A stretch of DNA of 64,000 bases from Thermoflavifilum aggregans (GTDB lineage Bacteria; Bacteroidota; Bacteroidia; Chitinophagales; Chitinophagaceae). Shown here piece after piece: positions 26,374 through 35,826 of the stretch (positions are counted from its first letter, which is position 1; every line of letters begins with the position of its first letter). The stretch lies in contig NZ_PGFG01000001.1 in assembly GCF_002797735.1 (NCBI RefSeq), positions 868,001 to 932,000 on the forward strand, read 5' to 3'. The notes below the pieces were generated by a model that saw only the letters and a list, made by a program, of their open reading frames with translations, had not been told where the DNA came from and made no database searches. The position numbers and the translations under genes were made by a program.

Positions 26374-27268
26374 CCGGAGTTCATATCGGATGCAAATAGG
26401 TTGGCTGATTGCAAGCATATTGTTGTCAGCAGCACTGATCGTGTTGTTTGTTTTTGCTGCGCATCAGAATCAGCAACTGATATGCAAAGGTATTGTGGTA
26501 GAGCATGCACACGCAGATACACATCCGAAATTTATTTCCGGGAATGATATACTGAAAATCATTCGCACATTTCATCCGGAAGGGAAGCCGCTGCATCAGA
26601 TTGATCTCCACGCAATAGAACAAGAGTTACAGCAAAATCCGTGGATGCAGCACGTGACATTATTTTTCGATACTCACGGCAAACTGCATGTACGCTATGC
26701 ACAAAAAACACCTATGCTTTTGGTTTACACAAAAAACGGAACATCTTTTTATCTCGATACACAAGGACATAAAATTCCTGTTTCAGACAGGTATCAACCC
26801 GATGTACCTGTTGTAACTGGTTGGTTTTCGTCGGATTATCTGCATGACAGTGTGTTGAATCAGAGGCTTATGCAAATAGGACTTTTGCTGATGAATGATA
26901 GTTTCTGGAATGCACAGGTACAACAAATTGATATTCAGCCTGACGGCAGGATGCTGATGATTCCTACCGTTGGTCCTGTGATTCAACTCGGAAATGCTGA
27001 ACGATTTGATTTGCAATGCAGGGTTTTGCAGGCATTTTATCAACAGGTACTGTTGAAAGGATATATGCAGGTGTACGATACTGTGGATGTATCTGTGCCT
27101 TCGCAGATAATGGCTATCCGGAAATCCGCACCTGCAGATGCACGCGTAAGGCTTATGCAATTGGCTGATCAGGTTACAGACAGCCAGCAGTTACAGGTAG
27201 CAATGCTACCTGAAAAAGATCAGAAATCCGTATTTATTCACCATACTCAAAAACCTTTGGTACCATGA
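26363..27268 (+). CDS. ftsQ: Cell division protein FtsQ
   Basis: The 301-residue protein has a short cytoplasmic tail, one membrane helix (MQIGWLIASILLSAALIVLFVFAA) and an extracytoplasmic part whose FISGNDILKIIRTFHPEGKPLHQIDLHAIEQELQQNPWMQHV is the POTRA-like region, followed by a beta domain. FtsQ links early and late divisome proteins. An in-frame ATG at 26303 exists, but that version runs 70 bp inside murC; the ATG at 26363 gives a normal FtsQ start and an 11-bp overlap. Identification rests on topology and position. Confidence 0.88.
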   Translation: MQHNRSSYRMQIGWLIASILLSAALIVLFVFAAHQNQQLICKGIVVEHAHADTHPKFISGNDILKIIRTFHPEGKPLHQIDLHAIEQELQQNPWMQHVTLFFDTHGKLHVRYAQKTPMLLVYTKNGTSFYLDTQGHKIPVSDRYQPDVPVVTGWFSSDYLHDSVLNQRLMQIGLLLMNDSFWNAQVQQIDIQPDGRMLMIPTVGPVIQLGNAERFDLQCRVLQAFYQQVLLKGYMQVYDTVDVSVPSQIMAIRKSAPADARVRLMQLADQVTDSQQLQVAMLPEKDQKSVFIHHTQKPLVP

Positions 27269-28638
27269 GCAAACCATCCCCCATCATTGTTGGACTTGAT
27301 ATAGGCACTACAAAAATTGCAGTGATTGCCGGCAGAAAAAATGAATTCGGAAAACTGGAAATCCTCGGATTTGGAAGGGCTGATTCCTTTGGTGTGCAAC
27401 ACGGTATGGTGCTGAATATTGAACAAACCATACGGGCTATACAGGAAGCGCTTCAGCGTTGTTATGCTTCCAATCCGGATCTGATTATTGAAGAAGTATA
27501 TGTTGGCATTGCTGGTCAGCATATCCAAAGCCTGCAGACACGCGGAGAAATGATCAGAACCGACATTGAATCTGAAATTTCCAAACAGGAAATTGAACAA
27601 CTTATCAATGATCAGTATAAAACCTATATTCCCACAGGCGATCAGATCATTGATGTGATTCCGCAGGAATTCTCGGTTGATCAGTTTCAGAATATTACCA
27701 ATCCCGTAGGTTATTCAGGTATCAAAATCGGTGCAAGTTTTCACATCATTACCGGAAACAAGCTTGCGATCCGCAATATTTACAGAAGCGTGGAAAAGGC
27801 CGGTCTACACGTAAGAGATCTGGTGCTGCAACCACTTGCTTCTGCTGCAGCTGTCATGTGTGATCAGGACCTGGAAGCAGGCGTGGCTATTGTGGATATC
27901 GGTGGAGGCACTACAGATATGGCTGTGTTTTATGAAGGTGTATTGCGGCAAACAGTAGTGATTCCCTACGGCGGTGAAAATATTACCAATGATATCAAAA
28001 ATGGATTGGGAGTATTACGTACACAGGCTGAGCAAATGAAAGTGCAATTTGGTTCTGCGCTTGCTGATGAAGCTAAAAGCAATGCCTACATCACCATTCC
28101 GGGTTTGCGCGGACAACAGCCGAGGGAAATTTCCGTTAAAAACTTGGCACACATTATCCAGGCACGCATACAGGAAATCCTGGATTTCGTCATGTATCAT
28201 CTGCGGCAGATCGGGCTGGACAGCAAATATTTAAACGGCGGCATTATCCTCACCGGTGGCGGATCGCAGCTCAAGCATCTCATTCAACTTACCGAATACG
28301 TAACCGGCCTCAGCGCTAGAATTGGTTATCCGAATGAACATCTGGCAAGCGGCCATCCTGAAGAACTGGCGCGGCCCATGTATGCAACCTGCATCGGTCT
28401 TATCCTGAAAGGATTGCACGACTATGAAAATCATCCGGAAGCCTTTGAAGCCAATTTCACCCGCATCAATGCATTGAAGGATGAGCAACTCATGCAGCCA
28501 CCAACCGAAAAGGCTCAGCCATCCGATCAGCAGGAACGGCAGGCCTCTGTCCGGAACAAACGCCTGCGGACATTTCTGGATAACATTAAATCCGGTATCA
28601 TCGAATTGTTCCGGGATGAAGAAGATAAAACAATATAA
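27265..28638 (+). CDS. ftsA: Cell division protein FtsA
   Basis: FtsA is the actin-like membrane tether of FtsZ. The 457-residue protein has the phosphate-1 motif IVGLDIGTTKIAVIAG, the SHS2 1C domain (EEVYVGIAGQHIQSL, DVIPQEFSVDQ), phosphate-2 VAIVDIGGGTTDMAVF and the adenosine motif GGIILTGGGSQLKHL. The C-terminus ends in an amphipathic-looking helix (RTFLDNIKSGIIELFRDEED) that may be the membrane anchor. It overlaps ftsQ by 4 bp. Confidence 0.95.
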   Translation: MSKPSPIIVGLDIGTTKIAVIAGRKNEFGKLEILGFGRADSFGVQHGMVLNIEQTIRAIQEALQRCYASNPDLIIEEVYVGIAGQHIQSLQTRGEMIRTDIESEISKQEIEQLINDQYKTYIPTGDQIIDVIPQEFSVDQFQNITNPVGYSGIKIGASFHIITGNKLAIRNIYRSVEKAGLHVRDLVLQPLASAAAVMCDQDLEAGVAIVDIGGGTTDMAVFYEGVLRQTVVIPYGGENITNDIKNGLGVLRTQAEQMKVQFGSALADEAKSNAYITIPGLRGQQPREISVKNLAHIIQARIQEILDFVMYHLRQIGLDSKYLNGGIILTGGGSQLKHLIQLTEYVTGLSARIGYPNEHLASGHPEELARPMYATCIGLILKGLHDYENHPEAFEANFTRINALKDEQLMQPPTEKAQPSDQQERQASVRNKRLRTFLDNIKSGIIELFRDEEDKTI

Positions 28639-28659
28639 ACCCATTCATATAAACATACC

Positions 28660-30369
28660 ATGATTACATCCAATAGCGTAAACCTTAAAAAAAGAAATAG
28701 TATGATCCACTTTGATCTCCCCAAGGAAAAGTCCTCCATCATTAAAGTGATAGGTATCGGCGGAGGCGGTAGCAATGCCGTGAATTATATGTACAGCCTG
28801 GGTATTGAAGGAGTTGATTTTATTGTATGCAATACTGATGCGCAAGCATTGGCCAATAGCCCTGTTCCCAACAAGGTACAGCTGGGCCCTTCATTGACAC
28901 AGGGCCTGGGTGCGGGGGCCAATCCTGAAATCGGCAAACAGGCTACGGAAGAATCGCTGGAAGAAATCCGGCGTATCCTTGAAGTGAATACCAAAATGGT
29001 ATTTATTACTGCTGGTATGGGCGGAGGGACCGGTACGGGTGGAGCTCCCATTGTAGCTAAAATCTGCCGTGAACTGGGGATTCTTACGGTGGGCATTGTC
29101 ACCACGCCTTTCTCCTATGAAGGCCGCCGGCGCATGCAGCAGGCTGAAATGGGCATTCAGAACCTGAAGGAATACACAGATACCCTATTGATTATTTCAA
29201 ACGACAAGCTGCGTCACCAATTCGGGAACCTGCCATTTAAGGCCGCTTTTGCCAAAGCTGATAATATCTTGGCTATTGCAGCCAAATGTATCACCGATGT
29301 CATTAACCAGCATGGCCATATCAATGTGGACTTTGCAGATGTTTGCACAGCCATGCGAAACGGCGGTGTTGCCATTCTGGGATCGGCTACAGCAGGCGGC
29401 GAAAACCGTGCCCAGAAAGCCATTGAAATGGCGCTTAGTTCACCGTTGTTAAATGATAACGATATACACGGTGCAAAATGGGTGCTGCTCAACATCACTT
29501 CATCGGAAGGGCAGTATGAGCATACGATCGATGAAATGGATATTATTCAATCCTACATTCAGGCACAGGCCGGTGATGCATGCGATGTGATTCTGGGCGT
29601 GGGCTATGATCAGTCGTTAGGCGAACAGATTGGTGTAACCATCATCGCCACAGGATTTGAACAAAAACCTCTTCGTCAGCTCCGCGAAAAAGAGCAGCTA
29701 AAGGCACCTGAGGAAAAAATTACGGTGGTACTGGGAAAGGAAAACGAAGAAAAAAAACTTTGGAAAACGCAGCCATCTGAGAAGCCGGAAACCGATGATA
29801 AGCCAGAAACAGATGTACTTGCACCCAAACTTGTTGATCCCGAAGAACAACCTGTACCTCGCAAATCCTCTTCAGCCGGCATGCTTAGCCTTTTCAACGA
29901 ACCGACCGAACAAAAAAGCCAGGATTACTCCAGGCAGGTTACCGATCCATCAGGCCCTTCGCGCATTTATGCACAGGCACCTGCAGTGAAATCCAAGCCG
30001 GCATCTCCTCCCCAGCAGCCAGCAGAAGAGCAGCCGGGCGAGATGAAGCTGATATATAAAGATGAGCCACCATCGGCTCCAGTGGCCTCAAACACAAAAC
30101 CAGAGGAAAATCTGGAGGATCCCGACATCCGTTCCAAACAAGTAGAACGCATTACTAGACTTAAACAGCTGAGCACTCCGCTCTCCCCTTCTGAAGAAAT
30201 CGAGGCAATTCCGGCCTTTATTCGCCAGGGATTATCTCTTAACCAGGATTTGCCGCCAGCTGATCCGCATCAGCTGTCCGGAATTCGTGTGCAGCCGGAT
30301 CCTCAGGGGCAGGGCAAATCGTCCATCAGCACATTGAATACCTTTTTAAATGGGAAAAAGCCCGACTGA
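28660..30369 (+). CDS. ftsZ: Cell division GTPase FtsZ
   Basis: FtsZ polymerises into the Z ring. The GTPase core spans about residues 20-345 with IGIGGGGSNAVN, the tubulin signature GMGGGTGTGGAP (119-130) and NNDKL-type ISNDKLR. A long, low-complexity linker rich in Pro, Glu, Gln and Lys follows (about 345-515), then EAIPAFIRQG, a likely version of the conserved C-terminal peptide, and about 45 further residues ending TFLNGKKPD, an extension common in Bacteroidota. A start at 28702 (MIHFDLPKEK) is possible. It is the last gene of the cluster, followed by a strong terminator. Confidence 0.95.
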   Translation: MITSNSVNLKKRNSMIHFDLPKEKSSIIKVIGIGGGGSNAVNYMYSLGIEGVDFIVCNTDAQALANSPVPNKVQLGPSLTQGLGAGANPEIGKQATEESLEEIRRILEVNTKMVFITAGMGGGTGTGGAPIVAKICRELGILTVGIVTTPFSYEGRRRMQQAEMGIQNLKEYTDTLLIISNDKLRHQFGNLPFKAAFAKADNILAIAAKCITDVINQHGHINVDFADVCTAMRNGGVAILGSATAGGENRAQKAIEMALSSPLLNDNDIHGAKWVLLNITSSEGQYEHTIDEMDIIQSYIQAQAGDACDVILGVGYDQSLGEQIGVTIIATGFEQKPLRQLREKEQLKAPEEKITVVLGKENEEKKLWKTQPSEKPETDDKPETDVLAPKLVDPEEQPVPRKSSSAGMLSLFNEPTEQKSQDYSRQVTDPSGPSRIYAQAPAVKSKPASPPQQPAEEQPGEMKLIYKDEPPSAPVASNTKPEENLEDPDIRSKQVERITRLKQLSTPLSPSEEIEAIPAFIRQGLSLNQDLPPADPHQLSGIRVQPDPQGQGKSSISTLNTFLNGKKPD

Positions 30370-30397
30370 ACAATGGCAAGCAGGCCTTTTCCACTCC

Positions 30398-30428
30398 ATC
30401 CCGGGATTACCCCGGGATTTTCTTTTAT
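30398..30428 (+). terminator. Intrinsic terminator of the division/cell-wall cluster
   Basis: ATCCCGGG (30398-30405), loop ATTAC, CCCGGGAT (30411-30418), then a T-rich tract. The stem is a perfect 8 bp, mostly G-C, 28 bp after the ftsZ stop. This is the clearest Rho-independent terminator in the window. Confidence 0.85.
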
Positions 30429-30451
30429 TCCATATCCATCACCTAATTTTG
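30423..30451 (+). promoter_or_regulatory. Candidate promoter for kup
   Basis: TAATTTTG (30444-30451) is a full -7 match. TTTT at 30423-30426 lies 17 bp upstream and could act as the -33 box; it belongs to the T tract of the ftsZ terminator. The leader to the GTG start would be about 30 nt. Confidence 0.45.
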
Positions 30452-30485
30452 CGTATGGTTTCATAAAACTTGGGATTTACTTCAC

Positions 30486-32441
30486 GTGAGCAAACCAACT
30501 TCTCATCTTCAGAAAGCCACATGGGGTGGCTTGCTTGTTGCGCTTGGCATAGTATACGGAGATATCGGCACCTCTCCCCTGTACACATTCGCAGCCATTG
30601 TAAGAGGTCAGCCCATACAGGAATTGCTGGTGGTTGGCGGAGCTTCGCTTATCATCTGGACATTAACGATGCAAACCACCATCAAGTATGTCATTCTCAC
30701 ACTTCGGGCTGATAACAAGGGTGAGGGTGGCATATTTTCACTCTATGCCCTGATCAGGCGGCATGCCAAATGGGCGGTGATTTTTGCCATGATCGGTGGG
30801 GCGGGGTTGCTGGCCGATGGATTAATTACACCTCCTATTTCAGTGACTTCTGCTATTGAAGGACTTGGCCTGCCACAGGACGATACAGTAAAAATTGTAT
30901 TGTTTATCCTCACCATTTTGTTTTTAGTGCAGCAATTTGGCACAGAATGGATTGGCCGTTTTTTCGGCCCTATTATGCTTGTGTGGTTTTTGATGATGGC
31001 CGTGGTGGGTTTACCTCATCTGCTGCACAACCCGTCGGTATTAAAGGCATTTAATCCTTATTACGGATTGAAGTTATTGTATGAATATCCCAAAGGATTT
31101 TTGATACTGGGCGCCGTGTTTCTGTGTACAACCGGTGCTGAAGCACTTTATTCAGATCTGGGACATTGTGGAAGAAACAATATCCGCTTTAGCTGGATAT
31201 ATGTGAAAACCTCTCTTATCCTGAGTTATTTAGGACAAAGTGCATGGTTACTGTCCCATAAAGGTGAAGTAATTTCTGAAAATATCAGTCCATTTTACGC
31301 CATCATGCCATCCTGGTTTTTGCCTTTTGGAATCGTGATTGCTACAGCAGCCACTATCATTGCCAGTCAGGCATTGATATCCGGTTCCTATACACTGGTG
31401 AGTGAGGCGATGCGCTTGAATCTGTGGCCCAAGCTTAAAATCAATTATCCGACAGAAGAAAAAGGGCAACTGTATGTACCTGGTATCAATCTGCTGTTGT
31501 TTATCGGCTGCATATCTGCCGTACTGTTGTTTCAGCGCTCATCGGCCATGGAAGCGGCTTATGGCATCACCATCACGGTGTGTATGCTTATGACTTCCTT
31601 TCTTTTTGCCGTGTATTTGTATGCCCATCGCGTAAAGCCTGTGTGGATTGCTACTTATATGGTGGTTTATCTGACCATAGAATTTTCTTTTCTGTTTTCC
31701 AACCTGGTGAAATTTGTACATGGCGGTTATTTCTCCATTTTCGTAGGAGGGTTGCTGTTTATGGTAATGTATGTGTGGTATAAATCCAGAAAAATCCGCA
31801 ATCGCTATGTGGAATTTGTCAGGCTGGAAGACTATTTGCCACTGCTGCAGGAATTAAGCAATGACCAAAGCATTCCCAAATATGCTACGCATCTGGTGTA
31901 TCTGACCAGCGCCAATCATCCGCGCGAAATTGAACATAAGATCATCTATTCCATTTTCAACAAGAAACCCAAACGGGCTGATATTTACTGGTTTGTGCAT
32001 GTGGATGTACTCGATGATCCTTATACTTGCGAATATGTGGTGGATACAATTATTCCCAATGAAGTGATCCGCATTGAATTCAGGCTAGGCTTTCGGGTTG
32101 AGCAGCGCATCAACCTCATGTTCCGCAAGGTAGTGGAAGATATGGTGCAAAACAGAGAAGTAAATATTACCAGTCGCTACGAATCTCTTAGCAAAAACAA
32201 TGTTGTGGGGGATTTTCGCTTTATTGTGATTGAAAAATTTCTTTCTCATGAAAATGATTTGCCCATTTATGAGCGTTTGATGATGCGTGGTTATTTCCTG
32301 TTGAAAAAAATCAGTCTCTCTGAAGAACGTGGATTCGGGCTGGATCCCAGTTATGTGACGGTAGAAAAATTCCCGCTAGTGATAGCTCCTGTAACCAATC
32401 TCAGGTTAAAGCGGGTATATGAGACGGAAAAAAGTTCATGA
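30486..32441 (+). CDS. kup: KUP-family potassium uptake protein
   Basis: Kup imports K+ with protons across the inner membrane. The 651-residue protein begins with the family signature LGIVYGDIGTSPLYTFAAIV, then ADNKGEGGIFSLYAL, GLLADGLITPPISVTSAIEGL and GAVFLCTTGAEALYSDLGHCGR, with about twelve membrane helices in the first 430 residues and a soluble C-terminal domain. The start is GTG at 30486. The gene stands alone between the dcw terminator and convergent pabB (44-bp gap without a hairpin). Confidence 0.95.
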   Translation: MSKPTSHLQKATWGGLLVALGIVYGDIGTSPLYTFAAIVRGQPIQELLVVGGASLIIWTLTMQTTIKYVILTLRADNKGEGGIFSLYALIRRHAKWAVIFAMIGGAGLLADGLITPPISVTSAIEGLGLPQDDTVKIVLFILTILFLVQQFGTEWIGRFFGPIMLVWFLMMAVVGLPHLLHNPSVLKAFNPYYGLKLLYEYPKGFLILGAVFLCTTGAEALYSDLGHCGRNNIRFSWIYVKTSLILSYLGQSAWLLSHKGEVISENISPFYAIMPSWFLPFGIVIATAATIIASQALISGSYTLVSEAMRLNLWPKLKINYPTEEKGQLYVPGINLLLFIGCISAVLLFQRSSAMEAAYGITITVCMLMTSFLFAVYLYAHRVKPVWIATYMVVYLTIEFSFLFSNLVKFVHGGYFSIFVGGLLFMVMYVWYKSRKIRNRYVEFVRLEDYLPLLQELSNDQSIPKYATHLVYLTSANHPREIEHKIIYSIFNKKPKRADIYWFVHVDVLDDPYTCEYVVDTIIPNEVIRIEFRLGFRVEQRINLMFRKVVEDMVQNREVNITSRYESLSKNNVVGDFRFIVIEKFLSHENDLPIYERLMMRGYFLLKKISLSEERGFGLDPSYVTVEKFPLVIAPVTNLRLKRVYETEKSS

Positions 32442-32485
32442 GAGTTTTCAAATCCATTTTACCTGCATATTGTCTTTTCAACTGA

Positions 32486-33679
32486 TTAAATCCGGATATG
32501 TGCAAGCTGTTTGGTTTTTATCAGGCATTCTTCCCATTCTGCTTCCGGATGGCAATAACAGGTGATACCTGATCCTGCATGGTAATACACCCGCCTGTCA
32601 TCCTGGGCATACAGCAACGACCGGATGATCACATTCATTTCCATATCGCCCTCAGGAGTGATATAGCCGGCAGTACCGGAATATATGCCTCTGGGCCAGG
32701 ATTCATAATGATCAATGAGTTCCAGCACTTTTTTCTTGGGTGCACCGGTCATAGAACCCATGGGAAAAGTGGTTGCCAGCAGATCGCCGATCTGATAAGC
32801 TGTATCCATTTCACTGCAAATGGTTGAAATCATCTGATGCACGGTAGGATAGGAATAAATTTTCAACCATTCGGTTACCTTCACCGAGCCGGGTACGGCT
32901 GTACGGGAAAGATCATTTCGTACCAGATCTACCACAATGGTGTTCTCAGCCCGTTCTTTGGGTGATTGCTGCAGGGAAAGCTGTAATTGAGCATCTTCCT
33001 GTGCGTTGCTGCCTCTGCGGATGGTGCCTTTCATAGGCTGCATGAGGATTTGCCGGCCGCGTTTGAGCAAATACCGCTCTGGACTGGCGCACAGCAAATA
33101 GGAATCGTGCAGCCGATAGCACAGGGAAAACGGGGCGGGCGGAAGTTGCGTGAAAGTTTCAACAGGCGAAATCTTTACCTGATCACTGGCAAACAGCTGG
33201 CAGAAATTTAGCTCATAGCAATCACCTCGTCGAATATGGTGCAGGATGGCATGAATGGTATCCAGATATTGTTTCCGCGTCAATACCGGGAAGATGGATA
33301 GCGGATGGCGAAGTTGAGGGAGATTGACTGTGCTTTTGCTGATTTCTTCAAAGATCCGTCTGGCTTCTGCTTCGGAACCATGGATGCCTATCTGCACCTG
33401 ATCCGGATATACCAGCACCAGGATTTCGGGTACGAAAAAATATATCTCAGGAAATCCGCATAGGCAGGGCTTTCTGGAGATGCCCGGCCAGATATGTGCT
33501 GCCATGTGGTAGCCTGCATGACCCACCATCCAGTCATGCAGGCTGGCATGAAAAGATGCCAGCTGAGCCAGAGCCCTCTCGGGCTGAGGTTTCCATTCAT
33601 GGCGAACCCCTGCTGCCAGCATCCAGGGGGCTTGCTGCCATCCATGCGGATAAGGATGATTTTTGAAATACATAAACAC
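32486..33679 (-). CDS. pabB: Aminodeoxychorismate synthase component I
   Basis: PabB aminates chorismate to aminodeoxychorismate. The chorismate-binding domain is complete: GDCYELNFCQLF, PERYLL, QPMKGTIRRG (with Lys217, as in PabB PIKGT; anthranilate synthases have Ala), ERAENTIVVDLVRNDLSR, TFPMGSMTGAPK and GIYSGTAGYI. The first canonical start is GTG at 33679 or ATG at 33673, but the frame stays open to a TAA just above 33763 and the upstream 28 codons read like a genuine PabB N-terminus (FAAQLLTWSRKF leading into VFMYFKNHPY). No ATG, GTG or TTG exists in that extension; ATA at 33761-33763 is the candidate. No pabA is nearby. Confidence 0.9.
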   Translation of the reverse strand: MFMYFKNHPYPHGWQQAPWMLAAGVRHEWKPQPERALAQLASFHASLHDWMVGHAGYHMAAHIWPGISRKPCLCGFPEIYFFVPEILVLVYPDQVQIGIHGSEAEARRIFEEISKSTVNLPQLRHPLSIFPVLTRKQYLDTIHAILHHIRRGDCYELNFCQLFASDQVKISPVETFTQLPPAPFSLCYRLHDSYLLCASPERYLLKRGRQILMQPMKGTIRRGSNAQEDAQLQLSLQQSPKERAENTIVVDLVRNDLSRTAVPGSVKVTEWLKIYSYPTVHQMISTICSEMDTAYQIGDLLATTFPMGSMTGAPKKKVLELIDHYESWPRGIYSGTAGYITPEGDMEMNVIIRSLLYAQDDRRVYYHAGSGITCYCHPEAEWEECLIKTKQLAHIRI

Positions 33680-33779
33680 CCGGAACTTCCTGCTCCAGGT
33701 GAGCAGCTGCGCGGCAAAGGAATACGAATCTGGAGGACGGAAAGTATAAAATAAACGCGCTATGGCAGAAGTTTAAAGA

Positions 33780-34223
33780 TTAAAAATCATCCTCATCGTC
33801 CTCGTCAAAACCGGGCTCGGTAAAGAATCCAAGGTCTTTGAAATCTTCATCATACAATTCATCATCGTCTTTGCTTCTCCGGCCTGACTTTTTCGAACGG
33901 GAAGGCGGCAGATCAAACTCTTCGAAGTCGGGATCATAATCATCTTCATCTTCATCCACTTCTTCCCATTCGTCGTCAAGCCGTTCATCCCATTCATCTT
34001 CCTCTTCTTCCACGCTGGCCTTTCGGGATTTTTTGCCCTGTGGTTTGCCCGATTTCTTTCGGGCAGACTTGCCCCGGGAGTTTACGACCTCATCTTCCTC
34101 TTCTTCATTCAGTTCCTCCTCTTCCTGTTTGGATTTGGAAGAAGCTTTCCGGGTGCTGGTCTTTGGCTTTGACTGACGCGTTTCGGATTTCTGTTTCTTT
34201 TCTTTGTCAGACCTGGCTTTCAT
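33780..34223 (-). CDS. Disordered acidic/basic low-complexity protein of unknown function
   Basis: The 147-residue protein has no hydrophobic segment and is nearly all charged: a Lys/Arg/Ser-rich N-terminal 30 residues, alternating acidic (EEEELNEEEEDE, EEEEDEWDE) and basic (KSARKKSGKPQGKKSRK, RSKKSGRRSK) blocks, and an acidic aromatic tail (YDEDFKDLGFF, then DEDDEDDF). It is predicted to be intrinsically disordered; coding status is supported by the long ORF, block structure and absence of an overlapping alternative. It may be a cytoplasmic nucleic-acid or ribosome-associated protein, but nothing in the sequence proves this. It lies between pabB and purA on the same strand, 255 bp downstream of purA. 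Confidence 0.7.
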   Translation of the reverse strand: MKARSDKEKKQKSETRQSKPKTSTRKASSKSKQEEEELNEEEEDEVVNSRGKSARKKSGKPQGKKSRKASVEEEEDEWDERLDDEWEEVDEDEDDYDPDFEEFDLPPSRSKKSGRRSKDDDELYDEDFKDLGFFTEPGFDEDDEDDF

Positions 34224-34478
34224 GTGTATGAAATTTTAGGTTCATAACTAATGTGTAACAGGCTGCTATATGAATTGTTAAGTTATTTCTGCCATTAGAT
34301 GGTTCTGCTATAAGATTTCTGGGTTCAGGTTTTTCATTCTGTTATGTTTCAAGGGTAAAATTATGGGAATTTCTTTTACACTATATATGTTGAAAGTAAA
34401 GCGCAATCAGGATGTCGGGCATTCATATGTAAAGTTTTGACTTGTTTTTTAAACGACCAAATTTTTTTTTCAAAAATT

Positions 34479-35759
34479 TCAGTCGCTCAGCGTCTTTTCT
34501 ACCCGCTTCAGGAGCTGATTCCGTTCAGGCCCGTTCGACAGGCTGGTGATAGGTATCTGCAGGTAGTTTTCAATAAAATTCAGGTAATTTTTTAATTCAG
34601 GCGGAAGTTCATGATAGTGCTGTACTTCGGCTACTGGGCGTTGCCATCCTGGGAAACTCTGGTAAACAGGGGTGATTGTTTCATCAAGGTAAAAGGGCAT
34701 TTCGCGGATTTCCTGTCCGTTGATTCGGTAAGCTATGGCTGCTTGAATAGTGGGAAAATGGTCCAGCACATCGGTTTTGGTCATGACTAGTTGGGTGACG
34801 CCGTTGAGCATGCAGGTATATCGCAGGGCAACCAGGTCAATCCATCCGCAACGGCGAGGACGGCCGGTAGTAGCACCATATTCATGTCCGGCCTGGCGCA
34901 GTTGTTCTCCTGTTTCGTTCAGCAGTTCGGTAGGAAAGGGGCCACCACCCACGCGGGTACAATAGGCTTTTGTGACACCAATAACTTCTCCTATCTGCCT
35001 GGGTGAGAGGCCCAGGCCTGTGCAGACGCCTGCAGCAAGGGTGGTGGAAGAGGTAACATAGGGATAGGTGCCAAAGTCAATATCGAGCATGCTTCCCTGA
35101 GCTCCCTCAGCCAGAATGCGCTTACCTTGCTGATACCATTCCTGCAGCAGGTATTCTGCCCGGATGATCTGCAATTGGCGCAGGTAAGCTATGGCATCCA
35201 TAAATGCAGCTTCCTCATCGCCGATATTTTCTTCAAAAGCATAATGGCTGAGCAATTCCAGATGTTTTTTTCGCAAAGCCTGGTAGGCCTTGTCGAAATG
35301 CGCAAGCTGTACATCGCCCACCCGCAGGCCGTTGCGACCTGTTTTGTCCATATAGGCAGGCCCTATGCCCCGCAGGGTTGATCCGATGCGAGCCTTACCC
35401 TTGGCTTGTTCTGAAGCTTTATCGAGCGCTCGGTGTGTGGGCAATATGAGATGGGCTTTTTGGGAGATAAAAAGACGCGACTTTACATCCACGCCCCGTG
35501 CTTCGAGCGATTGGATTTCGTTTTTCAGGATAACCGGGTCAATCACCACACCATTGCCAATCAGATTGAGGGTATGCGGATGGCAGATGCCCGAGGGAAT
35601 GGTGTGCAGCACAATTTTTTCTCCATTGATGTAAATGGTGTGACCGGCATTGGGGCCGCCCTGAAACCGCGCCACAACATCGTAATGACGGGCAAAATAG
35701 TCAACAATCTTGCCTTTGCCTTCATCGCCCCACTGCAAACCCAGGATAACATCTACCAT
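34479..35759 (-). CDS. purA: Adenylosuccinate synthetase
   Basis: PurA joins IMP and aspartate using GTP, the first step from IMP to AMP. The 426-residue protein has LGLQWGDEGKGKIVDYFA, FQGGPNAGHTIYINGEK, GIGPAYMDKTGRNGLR, EGAQGSMLDIDFGTYPYVTSS and GRPRRCGWIDLVALRY, all normal. A good promoter with 20-bp spacing lies upstream. guaB, which draws IMP towards GMP, is at 45.4 kb. Confidence 0.97.
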   Translation of the reverse strand: MVDVILGLQWGDEGKGKIVDYFARHYDVVARFQGGPNAGHTIYINGEKIVLHTIPSGICHPHTLNLIGNGVVIDPVILKNEIQSLEARGVDVKSRLFISQKAHLILPTHRALDKASEQAKGKARIGSTLRGIGPAYMDKTGRNGLRVGDVQLAHFDKAYQALRKKHLELLSHYAFEENIGDEEAAFMDAIAYLRQLQIIRAEYLLQEWYQQGKRILAEGAQGSMLDIDFGTYPYVTSSTTLAAGVCTGLGLSPRQIGEVIGVTKAYCTRVGGGPFPTELLNETGEQLRQAGHEYGATTGRPRRCGWIDLVALRYTCMLNGVTQLVMTKTDVLDHFPTIQAAIAYRINGQEIREMPFYLDETITPVYQSFPGWQRPVAEVQHYHELPPELKNYLNFIENYLQIPITSLSNGPERNQLLKRVEKTLSD

Positions 35760-35785
35760 CTGGAAAAGTTTTTGAAAAGCGGGAG

Positions 35786-35817
35786 CAAAAATAGGAGTTG
35801 CTTTTCAGGCATACAAA
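35786..35817 (-). promoter_or_regulatory. Promoter of purA
   Basis: On the minus strand TTTG (35814-35817), a 20-bp spacer and TATTTTTG (35786-35793) match both Bacteroidota boxes. The -7 box ends 26 nt before the purA ATG. Confidence 0.65.
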
Positions 35818-35826
35818 AGAAAATCA

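Noticed and set aside
34456-34478. AAATTTTT...AAAAATTT stem after purA as a terminator
   Set aside because: The stem is entirely A-T, so it is unlikely to terminate efficiently; probably just AT-rich sequence.
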